In this document: piece after piece, positions 35,671 to 45,170 of the stretch
How positions within the stretch are numbered: position 1 is the stretch's first letter
Layout: each line of letters opens with the position of its first letter
Assembly: GCF_029382225.1 (NCBI RefSeq)
Contig: NZ_JARLTC010000002.1
Location: 124,001 to 188,000 of the forward strand
Reading direction: 5' to 3'
Source of the DNA: Spongiactinospora sp. TRM90649
Lineage (GTDB): Bacteria; Actinomycetota; Actinomycetes; Streptosporangiales; Streptosporangiaceae
Length of the DNA: 64,000 bases
Notes under the pieces: model-generated
Told to the model about the DNA's origin: nothing
Seen by the model: only the letters and a program-made list of their open reading frames with translations
Databases searched by the model: none
Made by a program: the position numbers and the translations under genes

Positions 35671-37095
35671 TCAGGGCAGTACGGTCGCCGCCGAATCGGT
35701 CATCGGGGGCACGAGAGTCCAGGCCCGGCCGAGTGCCAGCGGCTGGACGCTGAGCAGCGGGCCGTCCTCGGTGCGCTCCTCCAGCACACGCCCGCCGTAG
35801 ACGGGGCCCGAGCCGGGCAGCGGGGTGATCACCAGGCCGTAGGAGCCCTCGATCTTGGGGAGTTTCACCTGGCGGGTGCGTGCGGCGGGCACGTCCGCGT
35901 CCACGGGCGCGGGCGCCGTCCCCTTGGACGGCACGACCTGCACCCGCACCCGGGCCGCGCGGTCCGGCGCGGTGAGGATGAGCCGGGTGGTGCGCCCCTT
36001 GCCCGACCGGTTGTCGGCCACCGAGCTGCCCAGGTCGATCGGCGGCGCCCCGGCGCTGAAGGCGACGTCCGGCTTCTCGCCGGGACCGGTCACCACCACC
36101 CCGGCGACCACGGGCACGGGCGCGGTGAGCACGAGCGCGGCGGCCTGCCCGCCGATCCCGGTGGAGACGTCGAGCGTGGCGACCGACCCGGCGGGCACCT
36201 CGACGTTCTCGCGTCCCTTGAGCGCGTAGGAGCCGTCCTCGGTGACGGCCTTGACGCCGACCACGACGTCGGTCTCGCCGGGCGCGGCGACGTAGAGCTC
36301 GCGCCTGCCGCCACCGCCGGGCAGGCCGGGCACCACGACCTTGGTCGCGGGCGGCGCGGCGGCGGGCAGCCAGTCCACGCCGCGCCCGTCGCCGAGGTCG
36401 GCCCGGGCGGCGACGGCCACCCGGCCGGTCCTGGTGCGCACCTCCACGGCCATCACCAGCGGTGAGGGGGCCAGGTCGGCGAGCCGCACCGAGCGGTGCT
36501 CACCGGGGGCGAGCGCGAGGCCGTGATCGCCGACCACCGGCCCCTCCCCCGCGTAGATCGCCAGTTCCACGGTGGCGACGGCGCTGTCGGCGTTGGCCAG
36601 GTGCAGCCTGACGTCGTGGGCGGCGGCCGGGCCGGGCCCGACCAGCCAGGTACTCGACGAGGGTTCCACGCAGCGCACGCCGGACAGGCCACGCCCGCCG
36701 CCCGTGGTCACGGTGGTGGTCTGCGCCGCCTCCAGGCCCGCGGCCGGGGTTCCCGCCCCGGTCACCAGGACCGGCCCTGAGCGGTCCACCTCCTTCTGCC
36801 AGAGCGGCCCCGGACGGTCGATCACGCTGGGCTTGCCCTTGCCGCCCTGCTCGGCGACGGTCACGGAACCCGTGCCGCGCGCCGCCGGGGTGAGCACGCT
36901 GATCGTGCTCCGCGCCGGATCGGGGCACACGGCGGTCACCGACTGCACGGCGACCCGGGCGCGCGGCGGCGCGGCCTTGGCCTGAGGCGCGGGCCCAGTG
37001 ATGTGCGTGGTGAGGTGGGCGAGGCCGAAGAGGACGGCGAGGGCGATCAGCACCACCGCGATCGGCCCGAAACGGTTCTCGATCAGGGCCTTCAC
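35671..37095 (-). CDS. DUF5719 exported/membrane-anchored protein
   Basis: A 474-residue protein with one N-terminal membrane segment (about residues 10-32, FGPIAVVLIALAVLFGLAHL) and a large outer part of repeated beta-rich blocks with many Val/Gly/Thr. It matches the actinobacterial DUF5719 pattern; function is unknown. The GTG start overlaps the glycosyltransferase TGA (GTGA), so the two are translationally coupled and probably work together at the membrane. Confidence 0.88.
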   Translation of the reverse strand: MKALIENRFGPIAVVLIALAVLFGLAHLTTHITGPAPQAKAAPPRARVAVQSVTAVCPDPARSTISVLTPAARGTGSVTVAEQGGKGKPSVIDRPGPLWQKEVDRSGPVLVTGAGTPAAGLEAAQTTTVTTGGGRGLSGVRCVEPSSSTWLVGPGPAAAHDVRLHLANADSAVATVELAIYAGEGPVVGDHGLALAPGEHRSVRLADLAPSPLVMAVEVRTRTGRVAVAARADLGDGRGVDWLPAAAPPATKVVVPGLPGGGGRRELYVAAPGETDVVVGVKAVTEDGSYALKGRENVEVPAGSVATLDVSTGIGGQAAALVLTAPVPVVAGVVVTGPGEKPDVAFSAGAPPIDLGSSVADNRSGKGRTTRLILTAPDRAARVRVQVVPSKGTAPAPVDADVPAARTRQVKLPKIEGSYGLVITPLPGSGPVYGGRVLEERTEDGPLLSVQPLALGRAWTLVPPMTDSAATVLP

Positions 37096-40000
37096 CGTGC
37101 CGCCATCTCCTTGCGCCTGCCGCGCCGGGACCGGCCGCCCGCCGCGGGCGTCTCGCCGTAGTCGGGTGGGGGCTCCTCGGAGCGGCGTCCCGGCGAGGCC
37201 AGCACCAGGACCACGGCGACCAGCGCGGCCTGCGTCCACAGCCAGCCGCGCCGCCAGGGGTCCTCGTGGGTGATCCGCGCGGTGGCCGCGCCCTGGCCCA
37301 GGCGGAAGCCCTGCGCCCAGCCGTCCACGGTGGCCGGGGACAGCTCCCCCGTGTCTCCTGTGCGCGCCGTGGCGTGCCATCCGCCGCCCGCGGGTTCGGC
37401 CAGCACGAGCGTACGGCCGGGGCCGCCCGCCGGTACGGCGGCCGTCAACGCGCCGCCGGGGGCGGTGGCGATCTTGACCGGGGTGCGCGCGCCCGCCTGG
37501 TCGGCGATCCAGGCGAGGCCGGTCGGCGCGGCCGTCCGCCACACGCCGGTGGTCTCCGACAGGCTCAGCCGGACGAGCGCGGGCTGGGAGTCCAGCGCCC
37601 GGCTGACCTCGGGATCGACGACGCCGCCCGCCGGGGCGCGCAGGGCCACGAAGCGCACGCCGTAGGTGGCGAGGACGGCGGCGTCCGCGCCACCCCTGCC
37701 CGACACCAGACCCGCCGCCGCGAGGGCCAGACGGGTCCGTGCGGCGTCGGGCGCGGGCAGGTCGGACTCTCCGGCCAGCGGCACCCTGCCGCGCAGCACC
37801 GTGTAGGTGAGCCCGGCCGTGGCGGTGCCGCGCAGCAGCAGGGTGCGCTCGCCGCCCCGCGAGCCCGACGCGGCGAGCGCGGGCAGGACGTCGGGCGCGT
37901 CGCCGCGCAGCGGCCCGGTGACGCCCTCGGTCACCCAGTGGGCGGCGGCGATCAGCGGTGTGGACAGCGCCACGGCGGCCGTCAGCAGGGCCGCGAACCG
38001 GCGCAGGCCGCCAGCCGCGCGCAGGTCGGCCAGACGGTCCGCGATCAGCGCGGCGGCGACCAGCAGGCCGAGCGCGGCGAACGCCAGCGGCACCCCCGGC
38101 CAGGCCGGGGCCTGCTCGCCACCGCCCTGCGAGGTCACCGTGACCCGGCTGACCAGGATCGCCACCAGCAGCCCGAACAGGGCCGTGCCCCACGCCGCCG
38201 CGACGGCGATCCGCCTCCGCCGCATCAGCGGCGCTGCCAGGGCGACCGCCAGCAGCCCGGCGACCGTCCACAGCGGCGGCATACCGGGCCCGCCGGGGGC
38301 CAGCGTGAACAGGGAAGCGGCCGGCAGCGCGGGGTCCACCAGCGACGGCAGGTGCGGACCCGCCTCCAGCAGGATCCGCCCCGGACGGCTCAGCAACCGA
38401 CCCCACCAGGGCAACAGCAGCGCCACCGGCACGGCGAGCGCGACGCCCGCCGAGAGCATCACGCCGCGCCTGCCGATCAGGAACGCGACCACGCCCAGCG
38501 GCATCGCGATCATCACGTAGACGAGGGGCACGAAGGCGGCCCCGACGGCGAGGAGCAGCCCGAGCCCCCAGGCGGCCCGCCGGGCCCCTCTGCCACGCCC
38601 GGCGAGCACCACGGCCACCAGGTGTGCGTAGACGGGCAGCAGTACGAACACCACGGCGGTGCCCAGCCGTCCGGCGGCGACCGTGCCCGTGGCGACCGGC
38701 AGCAGCGCGTAGGCGGCGGCGAGCCACACCCGCGCGCCCGCGCGGGGGATCATCCGGCGCGTGGACAGGTAGGCCGACACCCCGGCCAGCGGCACGCAGC
38801 CGAGCAGCAGGACCGTGACGGCCGGCCAGGTCTGGCCGAGCGTGAGCGTGGACAGGGCCGCGAGCACGGCCACGTACGGCGGCGTCCACGTGTCGCTCCC
38901 GAGCCCGCCCGCGTGGAAGCTCTCGATGTAGAGCCGCCACAGGTCGGCGGCCCCGCCGGCGACCGGCGCGAGCGCGCCGCCGCCCAGCCGTCCGCCCCCG
39001 GCCAGCCGCCACTCGGCCGCCACGGTGACCGCGAGCAGCGCCAGGAACAGCAGCACGCCCGGATTGCCGAAGATCCGCTGCATCGGCCCGATGTCGCCGA
39101 TCAGGAGCTCGTCGCCCTCCTCCGCGCCCCGCCCGGCGGATGCGGCGTGGTGGCGTCCGGCGGACTCCATGGGCCCGGCGCCCGACAGATAGCCCTGGAT
39201 CATGTCGGTGAAGCGCCGCACGACCGCCCCCGGCGGGGTGAGCAGCTTCTTGATCTGGGCGTAGTTCTTCCCGCGCCCATAGGCGCGGGCGCGGCGGGCC
39301 CGCAGCAGGCGGAAGGGACGGCGCAGCACCGATCCCAGGGCGGTGATCTCGTCGAGCGCGCTGCCCGGCTGCTTGGCCAGCACCAGCAGCAGCGTGCGGA
39401 AGATCGAGCCGAGCACGTTGCGTGGCAGGATCCACAGCAGGGCGCGGAACGGCACGTTCGCCATCACGACGAACAGGGCGTTTCGGCGGTCCATGCGCCG
39501 GGGGTGGTGGTCGCCGACGGTGATCCGCCTGCGGCGGCGGGCGGACGCCTCGGCGTGCCAGGCCACCGCGTGGCTGACGTTGAGCACGCGGTATCCGGCG
39601 TTCCTGGCCCGCCAGCACAGGTCGAGGTCGTCGCGGAAGAGCGGCAGGTCGGGATCGAGCCCGCCGAGGTCCTCCCAGACGTCGCGGCGGATGAGCATCC
39701 CGGCCGTGGAGACGGCCAAGACCTCGCGCACCTCCTCGTGCTGCCCCTGGTCGTACTCCCTGGCCTCCAGGCCGGTGTCGCGGCGCCCGGTGCGGTCGAC
39801 AGTGACGCCGACCTCCAGCAGCATCCGGCGGTCGAGCCAGTCGCGCAGCTTGGGGCCGAGCACGACGGCCCCCGGGTCCTGCTCGGCGGCCCACAGCAGC
39901 GCCTCAAGGGCGCGGGCGTCGGGCGCGCAGTCGTCGTGCAGGAGCCAGATCCACTCCTGCTCGGGACGGGTCGCCGGCAGCCGCTCCAGGACCTCTTCGA

Positions 40001-40238
40001 CGGCGTCGCCGAAGCCCGTGGAGCGGGGCAGCGACAGGACGTTGCCCTCGCCGAGGTATCTGGTGAGCAGGTCGGCTCCGCCGTCACGGCTGCCGTTGTC
40101 GACGCCGACGAGACGGTCCGCCGGTCTGCTCTGGCGCAGCACCGCGGCGAGTGTGTCGTCGAGCCAGCGGGCTCCGTCGTGGGCGACCACGATCGCGGTG
40201 ACCACTGCTGGCACGGGGGTTCCGATCGCGCTGGACAT
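37092..40238 (-). CDS. Giant family 2 glycosyltransferase with multi-span C-terminus
   Basis: A 1048-residue membrane protein. The first 230 residues are a GT2 domain: AIVVAHDGARWLDDTLAAVL, VGVDNGSRDGG, the DxD-like LLHDDCAPDA and the acceptor region FRDDLDLCWRAR. The rest has about a dozen or more hydrophobic segments and a soluble outer part near the end. Such fusions lie beside whiB, fbiA and manB in many actinobacteria and are thought to build envelope polysaccharide. ATG 40236-40238 with AGGA about 5 nt upstream. It is coupled to DUF5719 downstream. Confidence 0.92.
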   Translation of the reverse strand: MSSAIGTPVPAVVTAIVVAHDGARWLDDTLAAVLRQSRPADRLVGVDNGSRDGGADLLTRYLGEGNVLSLPRSTGFGDAVEEVLERLPATRPEQEWIWLLHDDCAPDARALEALLWAAEQDPGAVVLGPKLRDWLDRRMLLEVGVTVDRTGRRDTGLEAREYDQGQHEEVREVLAVSTAGMLIRRDVWEDLGGLDPDLPLFRDDLDLCWRARNAGYRVLNVSHAVAWHAEASARRRRRITVGDHHPRRMDRRNALFVVMANVPFRALLWILPRNVLGSIFRTLLLVLAKQPGSALDEITALGSVLRRPFRLLRARRARAYGRGKNYAQIKKLLTPPGAVVRRFTDMIQGYLSGAGPMESAGRHHAASAGRGAEEGDELLIGDIGPMQRIFGNPGVLLFLALLAVTVAAEWRLAGGGRLGGGALAPVAGGAADLWRLYIESFHAGGLGSDTWTPPYVAVLAALSTLTLGQTWPAVTVLLLGCVPLAGVSAYLSTRRMIPRAGARVWLAAAYALLPVATGTVAAGRLGTAVVFVLLPVYAHLVAVVLAGRGRGARRAAWGLGLLLAVGAAFVPLVYVMIAMPLGVVAFLIGRRGVMLSAGVALAVPVALLLPWWGRLLSRPGRILLEAGPHLPSLVDPALPAASLFTLAPGGPGMPPLWTVAGLLAVALAAPLMRRRRIAVAAAWGTALFGLLVAILVSRVTVTSQGGGEQAPAWPGVPLAFAALGLLVAAALIADRLADLRAAGGLRRFAALLTAAVALSTPLIAAAHWVTEGVTGPLRGDAPDVLPALAASGSRGGERTLLLRGTATAGLTYTVLRGRVPLAGESDLPAPDAARTRLALAAAGLVSGRGGADAAVLATYGVRFVALRAPAGGVVDPEVSRALDSQPALVRLSLSETTGVWRTAAPTGLAWIADQAGARTPVKIATAPGGALTAAVPAGGPGRTLVLAEPAGGGWHATARTGDTGELSPATVDGWAQGFRLGQGAATARITHEDPWRRGWLWTQAALVAVVLVLASPGRRSEEPPPDYGETPAAGGRSRRGRRKEMAAR

Positions 40239-40394
40239 GTGTCCTGTTTGCCGGGCTAGTACGAAATGCACCGTTGATCGGCGCCCGACAAAGATACGGC
40301 ACGACCGGCCCGCGCACGTGGCAATGCGAGATCCGGCTCAGGTCACCTGGTCACACCACGTCGAACGACCGTGTGCGAGCAGGCCGAGCCCACC

Positions 40395-40652
40395 TCAACC
40401 GGCCTCGCGCTTGATCCGACGGCGCTCCCGCTCTGACAGGCCACCCCAGATGCCGAACCGCTCGTCGTGTTCGAGCGCGTACTCCAGGCACTCGGCACGG
40501 ACCTCACACGCGCGGCACACCTTCTTGGCCTCACGGGTGGACCCGCCCTTTTCCGGAAAGAACGCCTCCGGGTCGGTCTGCGCGCACAGGGCGCGCTCCT
40601 GCCAGCCAAGATCTTCAGCACTGAGCGCCTGTGCATCGACCAGGTCGGCCAT
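40395..40652 (-). CDS. whiB: WhiB-family iron-sulfur regulator (WhiB/WhiB2)
   Basis: An 85-residue Wbl protein. The four cluster cysteines are C23, C46, C49 and C55 (VCRACEVRAEC), followed by the turn GIWGG and a basic tail RERRRIKREAG. It binds a 4Fe-4S cluster and partners the principal sigma factor to control division and sporulation genes. Its place next to the GT2 gene and near fbiA/manB matches Streptomyces whiB and mycobacterial whiB2. GGAGG lies 7 nt before the ATG. Confidence 0.95.
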   Translation of the reverse strand: MADLVDAQALSAEDLGWQERALCAQTDPEAFFPEKGGSTREAKKVCRACEVRAECLEYALEHDERFGIWGGLSERERRRIKREAG

Positions 40653-40968
40653 TGCACACCTCCCTGCCGCCCGCCCGCAATGGAGCCCCCCTTATGAACG
40701 CCCTCCGTCATACCCACCCGGTGGAGGGCGTAACTACACGCCTGTAATTACACTCACGCGCCCGGTGTGACGTCAAGCGGCATACCGGTATCCGGGGAAA
40801 GACCCGCTCTCCCCGGTTCACAGCCGTGATGCTCTTCATCGCGGCGAACGCTACCCCCGTGACAGGTACCGTGCCTTGTTCAGCGCTCTCGCCGGTCGGA
40901 AACGTACCAGGACATGTTCTGGCCGTGACCCGGGCTCACCTTCTCTCTGCGAACCGATTGCCGAGTCA

Positions 40969-42702
40969 TTACGTCCTGGGATCGCCGGGCGTGTAAATGG
41001 CCGTCGGGTCGATGGGCTCCGCGCCCGGGTGACCCTGCTGGCCCTGCTGGCCCTGCTGGTTCTGGTTCTGCTGATTGGGCTGGTCACGGTAGGCGTTGGG
41101 GTCGAACCGCATCGTCGACTCACCCGGGGTCTCCGGGGTCCAGCCGCCCTGACCGGTGTCGTACGAGCCGGCGCCCTGTGGGTGGCCGAACGGGGTGTCG
41201 TAGGCCGTGCCCTCACCCGTGTAATTGATCTGCGGCTGGGTGCCGGTCTGGCCGCCGGGCTGGGTGCCGCCCTGCTGGGTGCCGGGCTGGGTGCCCTGCT
41301 GGCCGTACTGCGGCTGCTGGCCGGTCTGGTAACCCTGCTGGGGCTGGTAGCCCTGGTAGCCCTGCGACTGGTAATTGTGCGCCTGCTGGTACGCCTGGGC
41401 GAGCTGCTGGGCGCGCGGGTCGGCCGGGTTCGGCTCGCCGTAGCCCTCGTCGGGCTGCCGGCCGTACTCCTGGCTCTGGTACGACGGCTGGGCGGGCTGG
41501 GCCGCCGGCTGGCCGTAGGAGGCGGAGGCGTAGGAACCGCTCTGTCCCTGGTAGCCCTCGTACGACTGGCCGGTGTCGGGGTACTGCTGGCCCGTGTCCG
41601 GATACTGCTGACCGGTGTCCGGGTACTGCTGCCCGCCGAAGGCGCCCTGCGGCGGGTCCGCCGGGTACGACGGCTGCGCGGGCTGGCCGTAGGCGTCCTG
41701 GCCATAGGAGGACTGCTGGCCGTAGTTGGAGTACTGGCCGTAGGAGGACTCCTGGGCGCTCTCCGCCGGGGGAAGGGCGGGCAGGCCGGCGGGAGGGGTG
41801 TAGCTGGGGGGAGCCGTCGGCTCGGGGTGCTGCGGCTGGACCGGCGACGCGTAGGTGGGGGCCGCGTGCGGCTGGGCCTGCTGAGCGTCCTGCGGGACCT
41901 GCTGGTGAGCCGCCTGCTGATGAGGCTGCTGGCCCTGCTGGCCCTGCTGGCCTTGTTGTCCCTGGCCGAACTGCTGGCCGTAGGGCTGCTGGCCGTAGTC
42001 GGGCTGCTGCGGCTGGGGCTGGCCGTACTGCTCCTGCGGCGGGGCGTACTCCGTCTGCTGGCCGTAGTCGGGCTGCTGCTGGCCGTACTGCTGTTGCTGG
42101 GGGGCGTACTCGGGCTGCTGCTGCTGGCCGTACATGGGCTGCTGCTGCGGCCCGCCGTACGGCGGGACCTGCTGACCGGGCTGACCCGGCTGACCCGGCT
42201 GCCCGGGCTGGTTCGGCTGGCCGGGCTGGCCGGGGTAACCGCCGAAGCCCTGCTGCGCGGGGGTGCGCGGGGTGGCGGGGAACGCCTGCGGGAGCAAGTA
42301 GAGCAACGCGATCGCGAGCAGCGCCAGGCGCGCACCGCCGGACAGGAACATCTCGACGTTGCTGCGCCCGCTGAGGTCGCCGGAGACGAGCCCGCCGAAC
42401 AGCGCGATCACGCCGAAGAGTCCCGCGACGCCCAGTGCCACGACCGAGCCAAGGGTGACCGGCCGAGCGGCCTTGGTCGCCTCACCGAACCTGGTGGTCA
42501 GCACGACGGCGCCGATCAGCAGGGCGATGTTGACGGGCGACAGCAGGGTGCTCTGGCTGCCCAGCGCGCGCCCGCCGAAGGAACCGCCGAACGTCTCTGA
42601 GATCAGCAGGTCTCCCACGCCGAGCAGGATGCTGATGGCCGCCACGGCGAACATGATCCATGCGGCCGGATCACGGAGCCGGCTCGCTTCGATTCTGATC
42701 AC
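40969..42702 (-). CDS. Membrane protein with long Q/G/Y/P-rich low-complexity tail
   Basis: A 577-residue protein I cannot assign to a family. Residues 1-150 hold about four hydrophobic segments (AAWIMFAVAAISILLGVGDLL, LLSPVNIALLIGAVVLTT, VTLGSVVALGVAGLFGVIALFGG, LALLAIALLYLLPQAF). From about residue 155 to the end it is Gln/Gly/Tyr/Pro-rich, with many YGQQ, SYGQ and PGQ units and three exact GQQYPDTG octads. There is no Cys. The composition resembles eukaryotic prion-like domains such as that of FUS. It is divergent from fbiA; the neighbouring gene is whiB. Confidence 0.85.
   Translation of the reverse strand: MIRIEASRLRDPAAWIMFAVAAISILLGVGDLLISETFGGSFGGRALGSQSTLLSPVNIALLIGAVVLTTRFGEATKAARPVTLGSVVALGVAGLFGVIALFGGLVSGDLSGRSNVEMFLSGGARLALLAIALLYLLPQAFPATPRTPAQQGFGGYPGQPGQPNQPGQPGQPGQPGQQVPPYGGPQQQPMYGQQQQPEYAPQQQQYGQQQPDYGQQTEYAPPQEQYGQPQPQQPDYGQQPYGQQFGQGQQGQQGQQGQQPHQQAAHQQVPQDAQQAQPHAAPTYASPVQPQHPEPTAPPSYTPPAGLPALPPAESAQESSYGQYSNYGQQSSYGQDAYGQPAQPSYPADPPQGAFGGQQYPDTGQQYPDTGQQYPDTGQSYEGYQGQSGSYASASYGQPAAQPAQPSYQSQEYGRQPDEGYGEPNPADPRAQQLAQAYQQAHNYQSQGYQGYQPQQGYQTGQQPQYGQQGTQPGTQQGGTQPGGQTGTQPQINYTGEGTAYDTPFGHPQGAGSYDTGQGGWTPETPGESTMRFDPNAYRDQPNQQNQNQQGQQGQQGHPGAEPIDPTAIYTPGDPRT
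41566..41640. repeat. 24-nt tandem repeat coding GQQYPDTG units
   Basis: Three near-identical 24-nt units inside the Q-rich gene encode the octad three times. Small third-position differences show it is not a recent exact duplication. Confidence 0.8.
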
Positions 42703-42915
42703 AACTTGCCCCCATCAAGGTCCATATGGCACAGGGAAGTTTTGCACAAGGTCGACATGCATGTCGGGACTCCCAGCAACCTCATCCAACCCAATAGGCT
42801 CTCAAACAGTTACATTTCCCGGAATTTTCGTGATACTTGGGTGGGTTTCGGACAGCCTGGCGGCAGGTGACGGCCCCTCCGCGAAGGGTCCGGCGGACAG
42901 TGGGAGACTGGCCGG

Positions 42916-43851
42916 ATGCGCATTGTCTCCCTCGCCGGCGGGATCGGCGGCGCGCGCTTCCTGCGCGGACTCAAGGCCGCGGTCCCCGAGGCGCGGATCA
43001 CCGTGATCGGCAACACCGGCGACGACATCACTCTCTTCGGCCTGCGGGTATGCCCCGACCTCGACACCGTCATGTACACCCTCGGGGGCGGCATCGACGA
43101 GGACCAGGGCTGGGGCCGGGCCAAGGAGTCGCACGTCGTCAAGGAGGAACTGGCCGCCTACGGCATGCAGCCGCAGTGGTTCGGCCTCGGCGACCGCGAC
43201 TTCGCCACCCACATCGTCCGCACCCAGATGCTCAACGCGGGCTATCCGCTGTCCGCCGTCACCGAGGCGCTGTGCGACCGGTGGCGGCCGGGCGTGCGGC
43301 TGCTGCCCATGACCGACGACCGCGCCGAGACCCACGTCGTCATCGAAGACGACGAGGGCAGGCGCGCGATCCACTTCCAGGAATGGTGGGTGCGGCTGCG
43401 CGCGTCGGTGCCCGCCCTGGAGATCGCCCTGGTCGGCGCCGCCGAGGCCCGGCCCGCCCCCGGCGTGCTCGACGCCGTCGCCGAGGCCGACCTGGTGATC
43501 CTGCCGCCGTCGAACCCGGTGGTCAGCATCGGTACGATCCTGCAGATCCCGGGCATCCGGGAGGCGCTGTCGGAGAAGACCGTCGTCGGCGTCTCCCCCA
43601 TCATCGGCGGCGCGCCCGTGCGCGGCATGGCCGACGCGTGCCTGACCGCGATCGGCGTGGAGACCAGCGCGCAGGCCGTACTCGAACTGTACGGCGCGGG
43701 CCTGATCGACGGCTGGCTGGTCGCCGAGCAGGACGCGGGCGTGCGGCTCGACGGCGTCCGCGTCGAGGCCCGGCCGCTGATCATGCACGACGACGAGGCG
43801 TCCGCCGACATCGCCCGCGCGGCCGTCACCATGGCCGAGGAGCTGGCGTGA
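42916..43851 (+). CDS. fbiA: 2-phospho-L-lactate (phosphoenolpyruvyl) transferase, F420 synthesis
   Basis: A 311-residue CofD/FbiA enzyme that joins the activated phosphoenolpyruvyl or phospholactyl group to the deazaflavin Fo, making (dehydro-)F420-0. Typical segments: [40 protein letters not shown], the end-of-fold VSPIIGG and a C-terminal helix. GGGAG lies about 9 nt before the ATG. Its TGA overlaps the fbiB GTG, so the two F420 steps are coupled. Confidence 0.97.
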   Translation: MRIVSLAGGIGGARFLRGLKAAVPEARITVIGNTGDDITLFGLRVCPDLDTVMYTLGGGIDEDQGWGRAKESHVVKEELAAYGMQPQWFGLGDRDFATHIVRTQMLNAGYPLSAVTEALCDRWRPGVRLLPMTDDRAETHVVIEDDEGRRAIHFQEWWVRLRASVPALEIALVGAAEARPAPGVLDAVAEADLVILPPSNPVVSIGTILQIPGIREALSEKTVVGVSPIIGGAPVRGMADACLTAIGVETSAQAVLELYGAGLIDGWLVAEQDAGVRLDGVRVEARPLIMHDDEASADIARAAVTMAEELA

Positions 43852-45128
43852 TCACCATTACCGCCCTGCCGGGCATGCCCGAGGTGCGCCCGGGCGACGA
43901 CATCGCCGAACTCATCGACCGCTGCGCCGACGACCTGCGCGACGGCGACATCGTGGTGATCACCTCGAAGATCGTCAGCAAGGCGGAGGGCCGCGTGCTG
44001 GCCACCGCCAACGGCCGCGACGAGGCCATCGCCATGGAAACGGTCAGGGTCGTCGCCAGGCGCGGCGAGACGGTGATCGCGCAGACCCGCCACGGCCTGG
44101 TCATGGCCGCCGCGGGCGTCGACGCCTCCAACACCGAGCGCGGCACCGTGCTGCTGCTGCCGGAGGACCCCGACGCCTCCGCCCGCGAGATCCGGGCCGG
44201 GCTGCACGCCCGCCGGGGCGCGCGGGTGGGCGTGATCCTGTCCGACACCTTCGGGCGGCCCTGGCGCAACGGCCTGACCGACGTCGCGATCGGCGCGGCC
44301 GGGGTCATCGTGACCGACGACCTTCGCGGCAAGTCCGACGCCTACGGCAACCCGCTGGCGATGACCGTCACCGCGCTGGCCGACGAGATCGCCGCCGCGG
44401 CCGAGCTGGTCAAGGGCAAGCTCGCGGGCATGCCGGTCGCGGTGGTGCGCGGTCTTTCCCCGCTGGTCACCGAGGGCGACGGCGAGGGGGCGCGGCTGCT
44501 GGTCCGCCCGGCCGACGAAGACATGTTCCGCCACGGCTCGCGCGAGGTGGTGTTCGCCCGCCGCACGATCAGGGAGTTCTCCGACGAGCCGGTGGACGGC
44601 GAGGCCGTCCGCAGGGCCGTCGCCGCCGGAATCGCCGCCCCCGCCCCGCACCACACCACCCCGTGGCGGTTCGTGCTGGTGGAGAGCGCGGCGGCCCGGC
44701 GCGAGCTGGTCGACGCCATGCGCGAGGCGTGGATCGCCGACCTGCGCGCCGACGGCTTCTCCGAGGAGTCGGTCGCCAAGCGCATCCGCCGTGGCAACGT
44801 GCTGCGCGACGCGCCCTACCTGGTGGTGCCCTGCCTGGTCATGGACGGCTCGCACACCTACCCCGACGCCCGCCGCAACGCCGCCGAGCGGGAGATGTTC
44901 GTGGTGGCGACCGGGGCGGGGGTGGAGAACCTGCTGATCCAGCTCGCCGTCGAGGGGCTGGGGTCCGCGTGGGTCTCCTCGACGATGTTCTGCCGCCCGG
45001 TGGTGCGCGAGGTGCTCGACCTCCCGGCGTCCTGGGACCCGATGGGCGCGATCGCGGTCGGCCACGCCGCCGCACCGCCCAGGGAGCGCCCGCCGAGGAA
45101 CCCGGACGACTTCATCGTCACCCGGTGA
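43848..45128 (+). CDS. fbiB: Bifunctional F420 gamma-glutamyl ligase / FMN reductase
   Basis: A 426-residue two-domain enzyme. The N-terminal CofE domain (about residues 1-240) adds glutamates to F420-0: [48 protein letters not shown]. The C-terminal nitroreductase-like FMN domain (about 245-426) reduces dehydro-F420-0: [39 protein letters not shown]. This fused form is typical of actinobacteria. It starts GTG overlapping fbiA and ends at a strong hairpin shared with convergent fbiC. Confidence 0.97.
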   Translation: MITITALPGMPEVRPGDDIAELIDRCADDLRDGDIVVITSKIVSKAEGRVLATANGRDEAIAMETVRVVARRGETVIAQTRHGLVMAAAGVDASNTERGTVLLLPEDPDASAREIRAGLHARRGARVGVILSDTFGRPWRNGLTDVAIGAAGVIVTDDLRGKSDAYGNPLAMTVTALADEIAAAAELVKGKLAGMPVAVVRGLSPLVTEGDGEGARLLVRPADEDMFRHGSREVVFARRTIREFSDEPVDGEAVRRAVAAGIAAPAPHHTTPWRFVLVESAAARRELVDAMREAWIADLRADGFSEESVAKRIRRGNVLRDAPYLVVPCLVMDGSHTYPDARRNAAEREMFVVATGAGVENLLIQLAVEGLGSAWVSSTMFCRPVVREVLDLPASWDPMGAIAVGHAAAPPRERPPRNPDDFIVTR

Positions 45129-45129
45129 C

Positions 45130-45169
45130 ACTTCGAGGGGCGGGCGCGTCAGCGCCCGCCCCTCGAAGT
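45130..45169. terminator. Perfect 18-bp hairpin between fbiB and fbiC
   Basis: ACTTCGAGGGGCGGGCGC and its exact complement flank a GTCA loop. It starts immediately after the fbiB stop and ends one base before the fbiC stop codon, so one element serves both convergent genes. Confidence 0.92.
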
Positions 45170-45170
45170 T

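Noticed and set aside
37096..39894. Apparent 5' extension of the DUF5719 gene, giving 1407 codons
   Set aside because: Shadow frame of the GT2 gene; the GTG at 37095 overlapping the GT2 stop is the natural start.
37266..40259. Open frame of 997 codons on the plus strand
   Set aside because: It is the complement of the GT2 gene. Composition is almost only Arg, Gly, Gln, Pro, with no domain; long antisense frames are expected at this GC content.
41300..42200. Repetitive pattern that might be a CRISPR array
   Set aside because: The repeats are irregular, in frame, and encode Gln/Gly/Tyr-rich protein; there are no unique spacers of constant length and no cas genes.
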